Below, in pieces: positions 1 through 9,200 of a DNA stretch of 64,000 nt. This DNA is from Fimbriimonadaceae bacterium (lineage in GTDB: Bacteria; Armatimonadota; UBA10988). Made by a program: the position numbers and the translations under genes. The DNA is taken from positions 1 through 64,000 of the forward strand of contig JADZEX010000022.1 of the NCBI GenBank assembly GCA_020850355.1, written 5' to 3'. The first letter of the stretch is position 1. The number at the start of each line of letters is the position of its first letter. The notes below the pieces were generated by a model. That model saw nothing but the letters and a program-made list of their open reading frames with translations. It was not told the origin of the DNA and made no database searches.

Positions 1-1
1 G

Positions 2-1249
2 CCGAGCACCCCCGCCGGCTTCGGCGGACAACTGGGGTACTATCGGGACCAGCGCGAGCGCCTCTATGTTCGGGCGAGGCACTATCGGCCGGGGCGGGGG
101 AGGTGGATGTCGAGGGATCCGCTGGGCGACGGCGCGGGCTGGGCGGCGATGGTCTATGTGCGCAACAACCCGCTGCAGTTTGTGGACCCGACGGGGTTGA
201 TGGAGTTGGACTGCGAGCAGTATCGAGCGGAGGCGCTCCTCTGCCGCCAACCGGCCCACTTCGTCCAGAACCGCTCCCACTGTGACCGGCTGCGCGTTGC
301 TTGTCCGCACATCTACTCGTCCGGACAAGCCCTCACGTTGCAGCCTGCTCCGTACGGCGGACAAGCCAGCATAAGGGAGCCAAGTCGAGCATCGCTGTTC
401 GCCAGGCCACTCACGCCGTCGAGCACCTCGATTCCTCTAGGCTATGGCACTGCGTTGGGCTACGACACTGCATGTGGCAAGTTCCGGTTCCTTGAATACG
501 AGGACCTGTGGCCGACGGCGCCTACGCTCAAAGAGACCTTGTGGCCAGTATATGGTTCGCTACGAATGGCCGACTATCACCTGAGTCGCGGTCACTATGG
601 CCGTAGCATCTTCTGGACAGGGATGGGAATGCTCGGTTTTGGTGGCGCAAGGGCTTTGCTATCAGTTGGCTGGAAGGCCGGGCGCAGTACATTGTGGGGC
701 GTTCCGACTGCCGTGACGGAAGAACTGGCCGAAGCTCGCGTACGCGCCGTGACCGCGAACACCGCCAAGCACTTCACACTTGAAGAGAGCCTGGGAGGCA
801 TCCGCCACACGAGCCGCCAAGGGTCACAGTGGGGTATCTTCATAACCACTAGCGAGCGTGCATCGGGGCGCTTCGTGGGTGCCAGGGGCTCGGACGCCGT
901 AGTGGTGCTACACGGCGAGCTGGGCCACCTATTTGCGAAGCCTCCACGATGGGGACTTGCTTCCTCGTTAAGATACTTGTCAGGGGCTGCCTCCACGCCA
1001 TTGTGGTCGGTTGTGTACCGCAGCACCAGTGGGATCACTGAGCGCACATTATTTGCCGAGGTGAGTCACTTCGCCAAAGGAGAGATCTTCCGGCAGGGCG
1101 TGTTCCGGCAGGCAACTGAGGTGGAGTATGGCAAGTACTTGCTGCACCAGTGGCTGTTGGACTATGGCCTGGACTCGCTAATTTACAGTGGCTGCAAAGC
1201 GGTTGGCTGGGGTAAGGAGTATGATCCGCTGTTGTATCCTCCGTTCTAG
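2..1249 (+). CDS. RHS-repeat protein, C-terminal end with variable domain (5' truncated by window)
   Basis: The frame is open from the first bases, so the gene starts outside the window. About 415 residues are visible. The first ~66 are the conserved RHS-associated core: a YYRDQRERLYVRARHY stretch, an RWMSRDP motif, then NNPLQFVDPTGL with D62-P-T-G-L66. After this boundary RHS proteins carry an exchangeable C-terminal domain, usually a toxin in polymorphic toxin systems. Here it is about 350 residues and begins with a hydrophobic glycine-rich stretch around residues 195-225 that resembles the pre-toxin regions of such proteins. I do not recognise the final domain. GC falls after the core: 33 of 60 bases at 541-600 against 47 of 60 at 2281-2340. 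That fits acquisition of the tip from elsewhere. The membrane protein immediately downstream is the natural immunity candidate. The RHS assignment is firm; toxin activity is inference. Confidence 0.88.
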   Translation, partial: PSTPAGFGGQLGYYRDQRERLYVRARHYRPGRGRWMSRDPLGDGAGWAAMVYVRNNPLQFVDPTGLMELDCEQYRAEALLCRQPAHFVQNRSHCDRLRVACPHIYSSGQALTLQPAPYGGQASIREPSRASLFARPLTPSSTSIPLGYGTALGYDTACGKFRFLEYEDLWPTAPTLKETLWPVYGSLRMADYHLSRGHYGRSIFWTGMGMLGFGGARALLSVGWKAGRSTLWGVPTAVTEELAEARVRAVTANTAKHFTLEESLGGIRHTSRQGSQWGIFITTSERASGRFVGARGSDAVVVLHGELGHLFAKPPRWGLASSLRYLSGAASTPLWSVVYRSTSGITERTLFAEVSHFAKGEIFRQGVFRQATEVEYGKYLLHQWLLDYGLDSLIYSGCKAVGWGKEYDPLLYPPF

Positions 1250-1373
1250 CACGAAACGCCAGATGCATTGTGTGCTGCCGTGCTATGCGCTCTGATGCCG
1301 TAGGCGGTTACTTGTGTGGAGTCCGCCCAAGCACTCTGATGGCAGGCGCGCTCCCTACATGCGAAGGATGACG

Positions 1374-1835
1374 ATGTCATACCAGCCGGATGGAATCGAT
1401 CTTGACGGCGGCGCCGTCACAGGTCAACGGCGGTGGCTGCTCGGACTGCTTGCGATATACTGTGTCATAACAGGTGCGGCCCAGCTGGTTGCTCGCGACG
1501 ATCCAGGCTCCGCAGTTACCTTGCGCGGTATCTCTGGGGCGGTGTTTGTACCGTTGTCGCTGGTCCTTGTGCTTGGCATGAGGAGTCTCGCCACTGGGTT
1601 TGCTGCATTGTGTCTTCTCATTGCCATACCACTCGCCATTTCGGGTGCCGGGTGGCAGGTGGCTGCTCGCGGTTGGGGCGTGGCAGTATGGGCGGGCCTT
1701 GGCTGGCGAGCGATGTTCGGACCGGGTGACATGGTTCACGCGTGCTGGATTACTGCCATTATCGGTGGCTGGGGCTCTGCGGTTCTGGCTGCCCTCGCCG
1801 GGGCCATGGCGAGAATGCAGCGGGGTGGTCTGTGA
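1374..1835 (+). CDS. Small membrane protein, candidate immunity partner of the RHS tip
   Basis: A 153-residue protein with about four hydrophobic segments, near residues 20-39, 55-70, 72-92 and 122-148. No family was recognised. The ATG at 1374 is chosen because a GAAGGA Shine-Dalgarno-like sequence lies just before it; in-frame starts at 1314, 1359 and 1368 are possible. It follows the RHS gene by about 125 bases on the same strand and shares its lower GC, so both probably arrived together. In polymorphic toxin loci the gene right after the toxin tip normally encodes the immunity protein. Membrane immunity proteins are usual when the toxin acts on or from the membrane or periplasm. The role is inferred from position only. 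Confidence 0.6.
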   Translation: MSYQPDGIDLDGGAVTGQRRWLLGLLAIYCVITGAAQLVARDDPGSAVTLRGISGAVFVPLSLVLVLGMRSLATGFAALCLLIAIPLAISGAGWQVAARGWGVAVWAGLGWRAMFGPGDMVHACWITAIIGGWGSAVLAALAGAMARMQRGGL

Positions 1836-2168
1836 GCCGCACCAATCAGCTGCCAGGCCGGCGGCACGGCGACGTCTCAGCAGGCCGGGGCCGGGCTCGT
1901 GCGGCTGCTCGTCCCGGCGTTGGAGCGGGCGGTCGACGGCGCGGCGAGTCCGGAACTGACAGTCACGACGGAGCGGCTCGGCAGCCCCGGCAATCTGCTG
2001 GCGGTGACCGGTTCGGCGACGGTCTGGGAGTCCAGCGGGGGGGCCTGGATCCGGGCGGGGAGCGGTACGCCAGCGCTCCCGGCGCTGCTCCCGCCGCCGT
2101 ACCACGCCAGCAACCTGGCGGCCGTCCTGCCGCCGTCGGCCGGGACCGCACCCACCATGCGCCGGTGA
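1836..2168 (+). other. Open-frame scrap, possible remnant of a displaced gene
   Basis: After the stop at 1833-1835 the same frame stays open to 2168. It reads as a plausible high-GC coding stretch of about 100 residues, with ERAVDG, LTVTTERLG and LLAVTGSATVW segments, but has no convincing ribosome binding site. The only start is a GTG at 1899. GC returns to the local level within this stretch, roughly after 1870. It may be the tail of a gene cut by the RHS cassette, a small unrecognised gene, or non-coding. The 56 bases from 2169 to 2224 hold only the leader and ribosome binding site of the next gene. Confidence 0.3.
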
Positions 2169-2224
2169 GGCCCTGCTGAAGGTGTCGCGCGTTGGCGTCC
2201 GAACCTCGCGGCGGGAGCAGTGTG

Positions 2225-3301
2225 ATGGGCGAGCGGGTGCGCGTCGGGGTGGCCGGGCTGCGGCGGGGCCGCGGGCTGGCGGCGGTGCTGGCGCATCACC
2301 CGGCGGCCGAGCTGGTGGCCGTCGCCGATCCGGACGAGGCGACTCGGGCCGCGGCGGCCGCGGCGTACGGCGTGCCGCTGGCGCTGCCCGACTTCAGCGA
2401 CCTGCTGACCGCCGACCTCGACGCGGTCGTGATCGCCACCCCGGCGCCGCTGCACGCCGCCCAGGCGGTCGCCGCGCTGGACGCGGGGAAGCATGTGCTG
2501 AGCGAGGTGCCGGCCTGCTGGAGTGTGGCCGAGGCGCAGGCCCTGGTGGCGGCCGAAAGCCGCTCGGCCGCCAGTTACGCCTTCGCCGAGAACGTCAACT
2601 GGTTCCCGCGCACGCTGGCCTGGCAGGCGTACCTGGCCGACGGGCGGCTGGGCGAGCTGTTCTACGGCGAAGCCGAGTACGTCCACCACATCCCGAGCCT
2701 GCTGCGTGACGCCGCGGGGCAGCCGACCTGGCGCGCGACAATGCCGCCGATCCACTACTGCACCCACAGCCTGGGGCCCCTGCTGGCCTGGACCGGCACC
2801 CGCTGCGTCACGGCCACGGCCCTCCACACCGGGTCGCACACGCATCGTGAGCTGGGCAAGCTGGACGCCGAGGTGGCGCTTTTCCAGACCGCCACCGGCG
2901 GGGTGCTGAAGGTGCTCTGCGCCTTCGGCGCGCCGTGCGAACCGGGACGCCACTGGTACTGCCTGTACGGCACCGGCGGCATGTTGGAGTCCGGCCGCAC
3001 CGCCGACTCGCCCGACCGCGGCTATCTGGCCGGGCAGCCCGCGACGGCCGGCCCGGTCGCCAACCTGGTGCCGCCCCTGGAGCGCGTCGCCCCGCCCGAG
3101 GCGCAACTGGGTGGCCACGGCGACAGCGAGTGGTTGATGGTCGCCGACTGGCTGACCAGCCTGCTGCAGGGCACCCCACCGCCGTTGGATCTGCACGCTG
3201 CCCTGGACATGAGTCTACCGGGCCTGATCGCTCACCAATCGGCCTTGCAGGGCGGCGGCGCGCTGCCGATCCCCGATTCGCGCACCTGGAGCCAGCCATG
3301 A
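2225..3301 (+). CDS. Gfo/Idh/MocA family oxidoreductase
   Basis: A 358-residue predicted NAD(P)-dependent oxidoreductase. The N-terminus holds a Rossmann fold (VRVGVAGLRRGRG, residues 5-17, then the VAVADPD strand), and the C-terminal half is the alpha/beta substrate domain. The ATG at 2225 is preferred over an upstream TTG at 2192 because a GGGAG ribosome binding site sits about nine bases before it. The usual EKP motif that carries the catalytic lysine reads E94-V95-P96 here. Family members act on sugars and sugar derivatives. Its stop overlaps the next start (ATGA), so it is translationally coupled to the secreted LamG/glycosidase-like gene and probably handles a related sugar. The substrate cannot be told. 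Confidence 0.88.
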   Translation: MGERVRVGVAGLRRGRGLAAVLAHHPAAELVAVADPDEATRAAAAAAYGVPLALPDFSDLLTADLDAVVIATPAPLHAAQAVAALDAGKHVLSEVPACWSVAEAQALVAAESRSAASYAFAENVNWFPRTLAWQAYLADGRLGELFYGEAEYVHHIPSLLRDAAGQPTWRATMPPIHYCTHSLGPLLAWTGTRCVTATALHTGSHTHRELGKLDAEVALFQTATGGVLKVLCAFGAPCEPGRHWYCLYGTGGMLESGRTADSPDRGYLAGQPATAGPVANLVPPLERVAPPEAQLGGHGDSEWLMVADWLTSLLQGTPPPLDLHAALDMSLPGLIAHQSALQGGGALPIPDSRTWSQP

Positions 3302-6168
3302 CCCGCTTCGCCAGCCTCTTGCTGCTGACCGCCAGCCTCGCCGTTGCGGCGCCGCAGCCGACCTTCACCCTCGACTTCGAGAACGGTTTCGAGGCCCGCG
3401 GGCCGGCCGGCCGGTGGACCGCCACGCCCGAGGGCCAGCCGGCGCTGGCCGATGGCAAGTTCGGCAAGTGCTTGCGCAGCGGCGCGGCCACGGGCTACCT
3501 GCAGTTCCCCACGGCCGGCGTCGTGCGGCCGACCGCCGGGACGGTCGAGATGTGGGTCTGCCCGGTCGACTGGCAGGGCAACGAGGAGTTCTTCCACGCC
3601 TTCTTCGATGTCCGTGGCGAGGGCGCGCTGTACCTTTACAAGTACTACCAGGGCGGCCTGCTGATGCTCTCCTGCCCAACCGTCCAGGGCCCGTACCGCT
3701 CGGCGTCGGCCAGCATCACCGCCTGGAAGCCGGGCGAGTGGCACCACCTCGCTGGGACCTGGTCACCTTCGGAGCAGGTCGTCTATGTTGACGGTAAGCG
3801 GATTAGCGGGACCCAGCCGGCCCTGCCGAAGTCGCTCGGTGCGACCTTCACGTTGGGCGATCACCCCTGGCATATCCCGCGCCCGACCAGCTCGTTGATC
3901 GACAACATACGGATCTACGACCGGGCACTGTCCGCCGAGCACATCGCGGCGCACGCGACCGGCAACTACGACCTGACGGTGCCCTTCACGGCGCAGACCG
4001 CCAACCTCAGCCTGAGCATCGACCCGGCGACGCGGCAGATCAGCGTGCAAGTGGCCACCACCGCCGACCAGACGGCCGGCGCGAGCGTCGAGTTCGGCCT
4101 GCAACGCGGGACGCAGGCGCTGCTCACGCCGGTCACGCAGGCCCTCACCGACGGCGTGGCGCAGGCCGTCTTGACCGTGCCCGCGGTGCCGCCGGGCGAC
4201 CTCCAGGTGCAGGCCCGCCTGCGCGGCCCGGCCGGCGAGGTCGGGCTGCTCAGCCGGCTGCTGCGGACCCCCGACCCGGCCTGGTTCGGCCACGGGAGCG
4301 GGCGTGAAGACCGCGTCCTGCCGCCCTGGACCGCGCTGCAGAGCAGCGTTGACCCGGCCCCGCAGGTGTCCTGTTGGGGTCGCCGCTACGAGCTCGGCGG
4401 AGACGGACTGCCGACTCAGATCACCGCCGCCGGCGAGCCGCTGCTGGCGGCGCCGGTGCGGCTGGTGGCGACGGTCGGCGGGCGGCCGGTGACCTGGCAG
4501 CCCGGCGCGGTCCAGTTCGCCAAGCAGACCGCCACGCGCGCCGAGTGGACCGGCAGCAGCCGCGGCGGTGGGATCGAGCTGCGCACCAGCGCCTGGGCCG
4601 AGTACGACGGCCTGCTGGAGCTGAGCCTGGCGGTGACCCCGCCGCCGGGCCTCGAGACGCTGGCCCTGGAGCTGCCCCTGCGCCCCGACCGAGCGCTCTA
4701 CCGGCACCGCTGGACGCAGGAGTGGGCCGGTCTGGCCGGTGCGTTGCCGGCCGGCGACGGCGTCGTCGACAAGGCCCCGTTCCTGCCCTACGCCTGGCTC
4801 GGCGACCACGACCGCGGGCTGTTCTGGTTCTGCGAATCCGGCCGCTGGTGGCCGAACCACCTGGCCGCCAACGCCTGCGAGACGGTGCGCCGCGGCAACC
4901 AGGTGGTGCTGCGGTTCAACCTGCTGGCGAAGGGCCAGGCCCCGCCGCCGAACTGGGTCTACCGCTGCGGCCTGCAGGCGACGCCGGTCAAGGCCGTGCC
5001 GCGCGACTGGCGGCGGCATCGGATGGACCCGGCGCCGCGCGCCAATCTGCACATCTTGTGGCCGACCCCGCAGTCCGACTCGCTGACTTACTACGGCTAC
5101 CCGGAGGCGAGAGACCCCGCCAAGTTCGCCGCGCGGGTCAGCGCGCTGCAAGCCAAGGGGCTGCGGGTGATCCCCTACTCCTGCCTCAGCTTCTTCAGCG
5201 GCGCGGCGCCCGAGTGGCCGTGGTTCGAGACCGCCTGGAAGACCGGCAGCGGCGACAGCGGCTCGTCCGATGTGGCCGCCTACGGCGCGGTCTTCGAGAT
5301 GACCAACGTCACCTCATCCACCTACAGCGACTTCCTGATGGCGCGCAACCAGCAGTTCATGCGGCAGTACAAACTGGACGGCTACTACCACGACAACAGC
5401 CACCCCTACGCCCACACCAAGGAGGCTGCCGGCTGCGGCTGGCAGGACGCCGGTGGGGCGTGGCATCCGGACTACCCGATCCTGGCTTACCGCGATCTCT
5501 ACCGCCGGCTCTACGCGGTCGCCAAGACCGAGCGGCCCGACGCCTGGCTGATGGCCCATATGTCGGGCAAGGTCTGCATTCCGATGCTGGCCTACGAGGA
5601 CGCCATTCTGGACGGTGAGCACTTCCGCGGGCGGGTCCAGGACTGGTACGGCGAGCTGCTGCCGCTGGACACGCTGCGCGCCGAGTACCTCGGCCGGCAG
5701 TGGGGCGTGGCGCCCTACTTCCTGCCGGAGTTCAACCAGCAGTGGTCGGCCGTGCCCGAGCCGACCCGCGGGCTGTTGGGGCTGCTGCTGGCCCACGACA
5801 TTGGCGTCTGGCCGATCTGGTGCCACAAGGCGCCGGTCGACGAGCTGTTCGACGCGCTGGACGGCTTCGGTTACGTCGACGCCGACTTCCTGCCCTACTT
5901 CGACGCCGCCCCCGCCGCGCGCAGTGACCAGGCGCAGGTCGTCGCCAGCGCCTACCGCGTGCCCGGGCGGGCGCTGCTGGTGGTCGCCAACACCACCCGC
6001 GAGAGCCAGACCGCGACGATCACGCTCGACTCCGCCCAGCTCGGGGTGCCGCTGACCCGCCTGGTCGCCTGGCCCGGCGCGGCACCGCTCAGCGCACCGG
6101 GCGGCAAGCTGACCATCACGGTAGCGGGGCTGAGCTACCAACTGGTGTGGGTCGGCCCGCCGCGCTGA
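3298..6168 (+). CDS. Secreted LamG-domain protein with glycosidase-like C-terminal region
   Basis: A 956-residue protein with a Sec signal peptide (MTRFASLLLLTASLAVAA), so it is exported. Residues ~20-225 form a LamG/concanavalin-like jelly roll (FTLDFENGFEARG, then EMWVCPVDW, EWHHLAGTW, VYVDGKRI and IDNIRIYDRALS). A beta-rich middle follows. The last ~350 residues look like a TIM-barrel glycosidase related to the DUF6067/GH123-type proteins of planctomycetes and relatives: LHILWP, then LDGYYHDNSH with D694, and AILDGEHFRG with D772 and E774 as candidate acidic active-site residues. It starts at the ATGA overlap with the oxidoreductase upstream and is followed 85 bases later by another glycosidase-like gene. 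The LamG call is firm; substrate and catalysis are inferred. Confidence 0.82.
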   Translation: MTRFASLLLLTASLAVAAPQPTFTLDFENGFEARGPAGRWTATPEGQPALADGKFGKCLRSGAATGYLQFPTAGVVRPTAGTVEMWVCPVDWQGNEEFFHAFFDVRGEGALYLYKYYQGGLLMLSCPTVQGPYRSASASITAWKPGEWHHLAGTWSPSEQVVYVDGKRISGTQPALPKSLGATFTLGDHPWHIPRPTSSLIDNIRIYDRALSAEHIAAHATGNYDLTVPFTAQTANLSLSIDPATRQISVQVATTADQTAGASVEFGLQRGTQALLTPVTQALTDGVAQAVLTVPAVPPGDLQVQARLRGPAGEVGLLSRLLRTPDPAWFGHGSGREDRVLPPWTALQSSVDPAPQVSCWGRRYELGGDGLPTQITAAGEPLLAAPVRLVATVGGRPVTWQPGAVQFAKQTATRAEWTGSSRGGGIELRTSAWAEYDGLLELSLAVTPPPGLETLALELPLRPDRALYRHRWTQEWAGLAGALPAGDGVVDKAPFLPYAWLGDHDRGLFWFCESGRWWPNHLAANACETVRRGNQVVLRFNLLAKGQAPPPNWVYRCGLQATPVKAVPRDWRRHRMDPAPRANLHILWPTPQSDSLTYYGYPEARDPAKFAARVSALQAKGLRVIPYSCLSFFSGAAPEWPWFETAWKTGSGDSGSSDVAAYGAVFEMTNVTSSTYSDFLMARNQQFMRQYKLDGYYHDNSHPYAHTKEAAGCGWQDAGGAWHPDYPILAYRDLYRRLYAVAKTERPDAWLMAHMSGKVCIPMLAYEDAILDGEHFRGRVQDWYGELLPLDTLRAEYLGRQWGVAPYFLPEFNQQWSAVPEPTRGLLGLLLAHDIGVWPIWCHKAPVDELFDALDGFGYVDADFLPYFDAAPAARSDQAQVVASAYRVPGRALLVVANTTRESQTATITLDSAQLGVPLTRLVAWPGAAPLSAPGGKLTITVAGLSYQLVWVGPPR

Positions 6169-6253
6169 CGGGCCGGCCGGCCACGCCCCGCAGTGGACAG
6201 CGAACGCCGCCGCGGGGTACCATCGCCGGGTCGGGCCCGCTCTGGAGCACGCC

Positions 6254-9200
6254 ATGATCGCACGTCGTCTGCTGCTCGCCCTGCTCGCCCTGCCGGCGCT
6301 CGCCAGCGCGCAGGTGCCGTGGCACGAGGGGTTGTTCCTGGACGGGGGCCAACCCTGGCGAGCCCGTGTCGGGGTGACGCTGACCAACCCTTCGGCGGCG
6401 GCGCTGGCGGGCTACCCGGTGACGCTGCGAGTCGGTACCGCGGCGGGGCAACTGCCCCTGGTTGGCGAGCAGGCGCGCGCCGTGCGGGTCTGCGACGACG
6501 CCGGGACCGAGCTGCTGTACGACCTGCGCGGCGCGGCCGGCGCGCGGCTGAGCGATGGCCCGCTACCCGCCGGCGCGGCGCTGACGGTGCCGCTGACCGC
6601 CGCGGCGGGGGCCAGCCAGCGGCTCTGGGTTTACTACGATCATCCGGGCACCTGGCTCGTGCCCGACCACCTGCGCGCGGCGCGTGGGGCGCTCAACGGC
6701 TCGTTTGAGAGCGGCGCCACCGCGCCCGACGAGTGGAGTCTGGAAGGCAGCGCGGGCGGCAGCGCGCTGAGCTGGTCGACCGACCGGCCCCACAGCGGGC
6801 AGCGCTGCGTCAAGTGTGTCGTCCAGCCGGGCACGCCGCCGACCTGGGTGGCCGCCCGGCAGCGCAATCTGCTGCTGCTGCCGGGCCGTCGTTACAAGCT
6901 GACGGCCTGGGTCCGCGGCGAGAACGTCCAGGGCAGCGTCGGCTGGTACCTGCACGTCGCCACGCCCGACAACCCGATGAAGCTCGGCCCGATCGTCCGC
7001 GCGCCCGAGGGCACCTTCGATTGGACGCAGGTCAGCTTCGAGTTCACCGCGCCGGACGACGTGGTCGGCCTGAGTCACGGCACCGTGCTATACGGCACGG
7101 GCACCGCCTGGTTCGACGACGTCAGCCTGAGCGGCGGCGATCAGGTCGAGGCGGTGACACAGATCGCGGCGCCGGAACGGCTGAAGCTGGCAGCCCAGAC
7201 GGTCCAGGGCGGCGTCGCGGCCGGCTGGGCGCGGGCCCTGGTGAGCGTGCCGAACCCCGGGCCGGCGCGGGCCGGGGTGCTGGTGCAGGTGCCGCTGAAC
7301 GAGCTGCGGGCGCGCTTGCGGGCGCCCTACCGGGTCGACGACCTGTTGCTCCGCGGCGCCGACGGAGTTGTCCGGGCGGCGCTGGTGCTGCCCGCGCAGG
7401 TGCTCTTCATCGCCGACCTGCCCGCCGCGACGACCGCGGCCTTTGCGCTGGATGTGCCGCAGATCGCCGCCGCCAGCCGGCCGGCCTTGCGCTGGGATGA
7501 CCTGGTCAACCACCCGGCCAACCTGGCGCGCAACCCGTCCTTCGAGCAGGGCGACGCTTTGCCGGCCGAGTGGCCCGGCGCGCCCGAGGGCGGGCCGGTA
7601 CCGGACCTGCAGATGCGCCGCACGGCGGGCGGGCCGGTCGGACAATGGTGTGTCGAAACGGTGGTCCCGCCGGCCGCGCCGTTGCGCTGGGTCGGCTGGC
7701 GCCAGAAGGCCCCGGTCGAGGCGGGCCGCAGCTACTTCTTCGGCGCGCAAGTCCGCACGGTCGCCGTCACCGACGGCGCGGTGACGCTGCACGGGCACTT
7801 CCACAACGCCGCGGGCGAGCTGACCGACAGCAAGTTCTGGAGCGTCGGCGGGCAGATCGCCGGGACCACCGGCTGGCAGACCGTCAGCAGCGCGGTGACG
7901 ATGGGTCCGCAGACCCGCGAGTTTGAGCTGCACCTGACGATGAACGCCCGCGGCATGCTGCAACACGACGGTGTGCTGTTGCTGCCGCTGGTCGCCGGGA
8001 CGCTCGGCACCACGGCGGTCGGCGGGACGGATCCCCCGCTGGCGGTGTGGAGTGTCGACCCGCTGCTGAAGGTGTTCCGCGAGACGCCGCCCGCGGCCAC
8101 CCCGGCGGCGCTCACCGCGCGCTGCGGGCGAGGCGAAGAAGAGACCGTGCAGCTCGCCGTGCGGACCACCGCCGACTCCCGGCTGACCGTCGCGGTCTCG
8201 CCGCTGCGCCAGGGCCGCACGACGCTGCCAGCGGTGCGCCTCGAGCGGGTCGGCTTCGTGCCCTGCCTGCAGCCGTCGGGCTACTTCCAGTCGCAGGCCC
8301 AGCCCTGGGAGCGCCAGAAGGTTGCAGCGGCCGGCCGCACCGATGGCTGGCGCGGCTGGTGGCCCGACTACCTGGCGCCGCTGAGCGGCCCGTTGGAGAT
8401 CGGCGCCGGGCAGACGCAGCCGGTCTGGCTGACCATCCGCGTCCCGCGTGATGGCGCGGCCGGGCTGTTCAGTGGCGAGGTCAGCGTGACCGCCAACGGC
8501 CGCACCGTGGTGTTGCCGTTGCGGGTGCAGGTCTGGAAGCAGCAGTTACCCGTCCGTCCCAGCCTGCAGGCGGTGTTGGACGTCCGCAACGGCACCGGCA
8601 ACGCCGACCTGCGCAGCCAGGCCGATCACGAGCGCTGGTGGCGCTTCATGGCGCAGCGGCGGGTCAGTTGCGACAGCGTCCGGCCCGACGTCAACGTGCG
8701 CTGGGTCGATGGCCAGGTGGTCTTGGACACCGCCGCCTTCGACCGCGCCGCGGCGCTCTGCTACGACGAGCTGCAGATGAGTGGCGGCTACCTGCCCGGC
8801 AACCTCTACGCCTGCGGCTGGGCCCACCCGCCCCGCGACATCTGCGGCTTCAAGTTCGGGCAGCCCGCCTGGAACACCGCCTACCAGGCGGCGGTGCGGG
8901 CGCTCTGGGCGCATGTCAAAGCCAAGGGCTGGTCCGACCGGCTGTCGCTGTATGTCTCCGACGAGCCGCACTACGACCACCCGGAGGTGGTCGACTGGCT
9001 GGGCCAGGTGATCGACCAGATCCGCGCCGCGGCGCCGGACCTGCCGGTCTACAGCAGCACCTGGGGCCATGTGCCGGCCTGGGACGGGCGGCTGAACCAC
9101 TGGGGCATCGGCCAGTACGGCGTTTTCCCAACCGCGGAGCTGGCCCGCCGGCGCGCCGCTGGCGACAAGGTCTGGTTCACCTGCGACGGGCAGATGGAGA

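Noticed and set aside
919-936. HGELGH in the RHS tip as a zinc metalloprotease site
   Set aside because: The order is H-G-E-x-x-H, not H-E-x-x-H, and no third ligand pattern follows.
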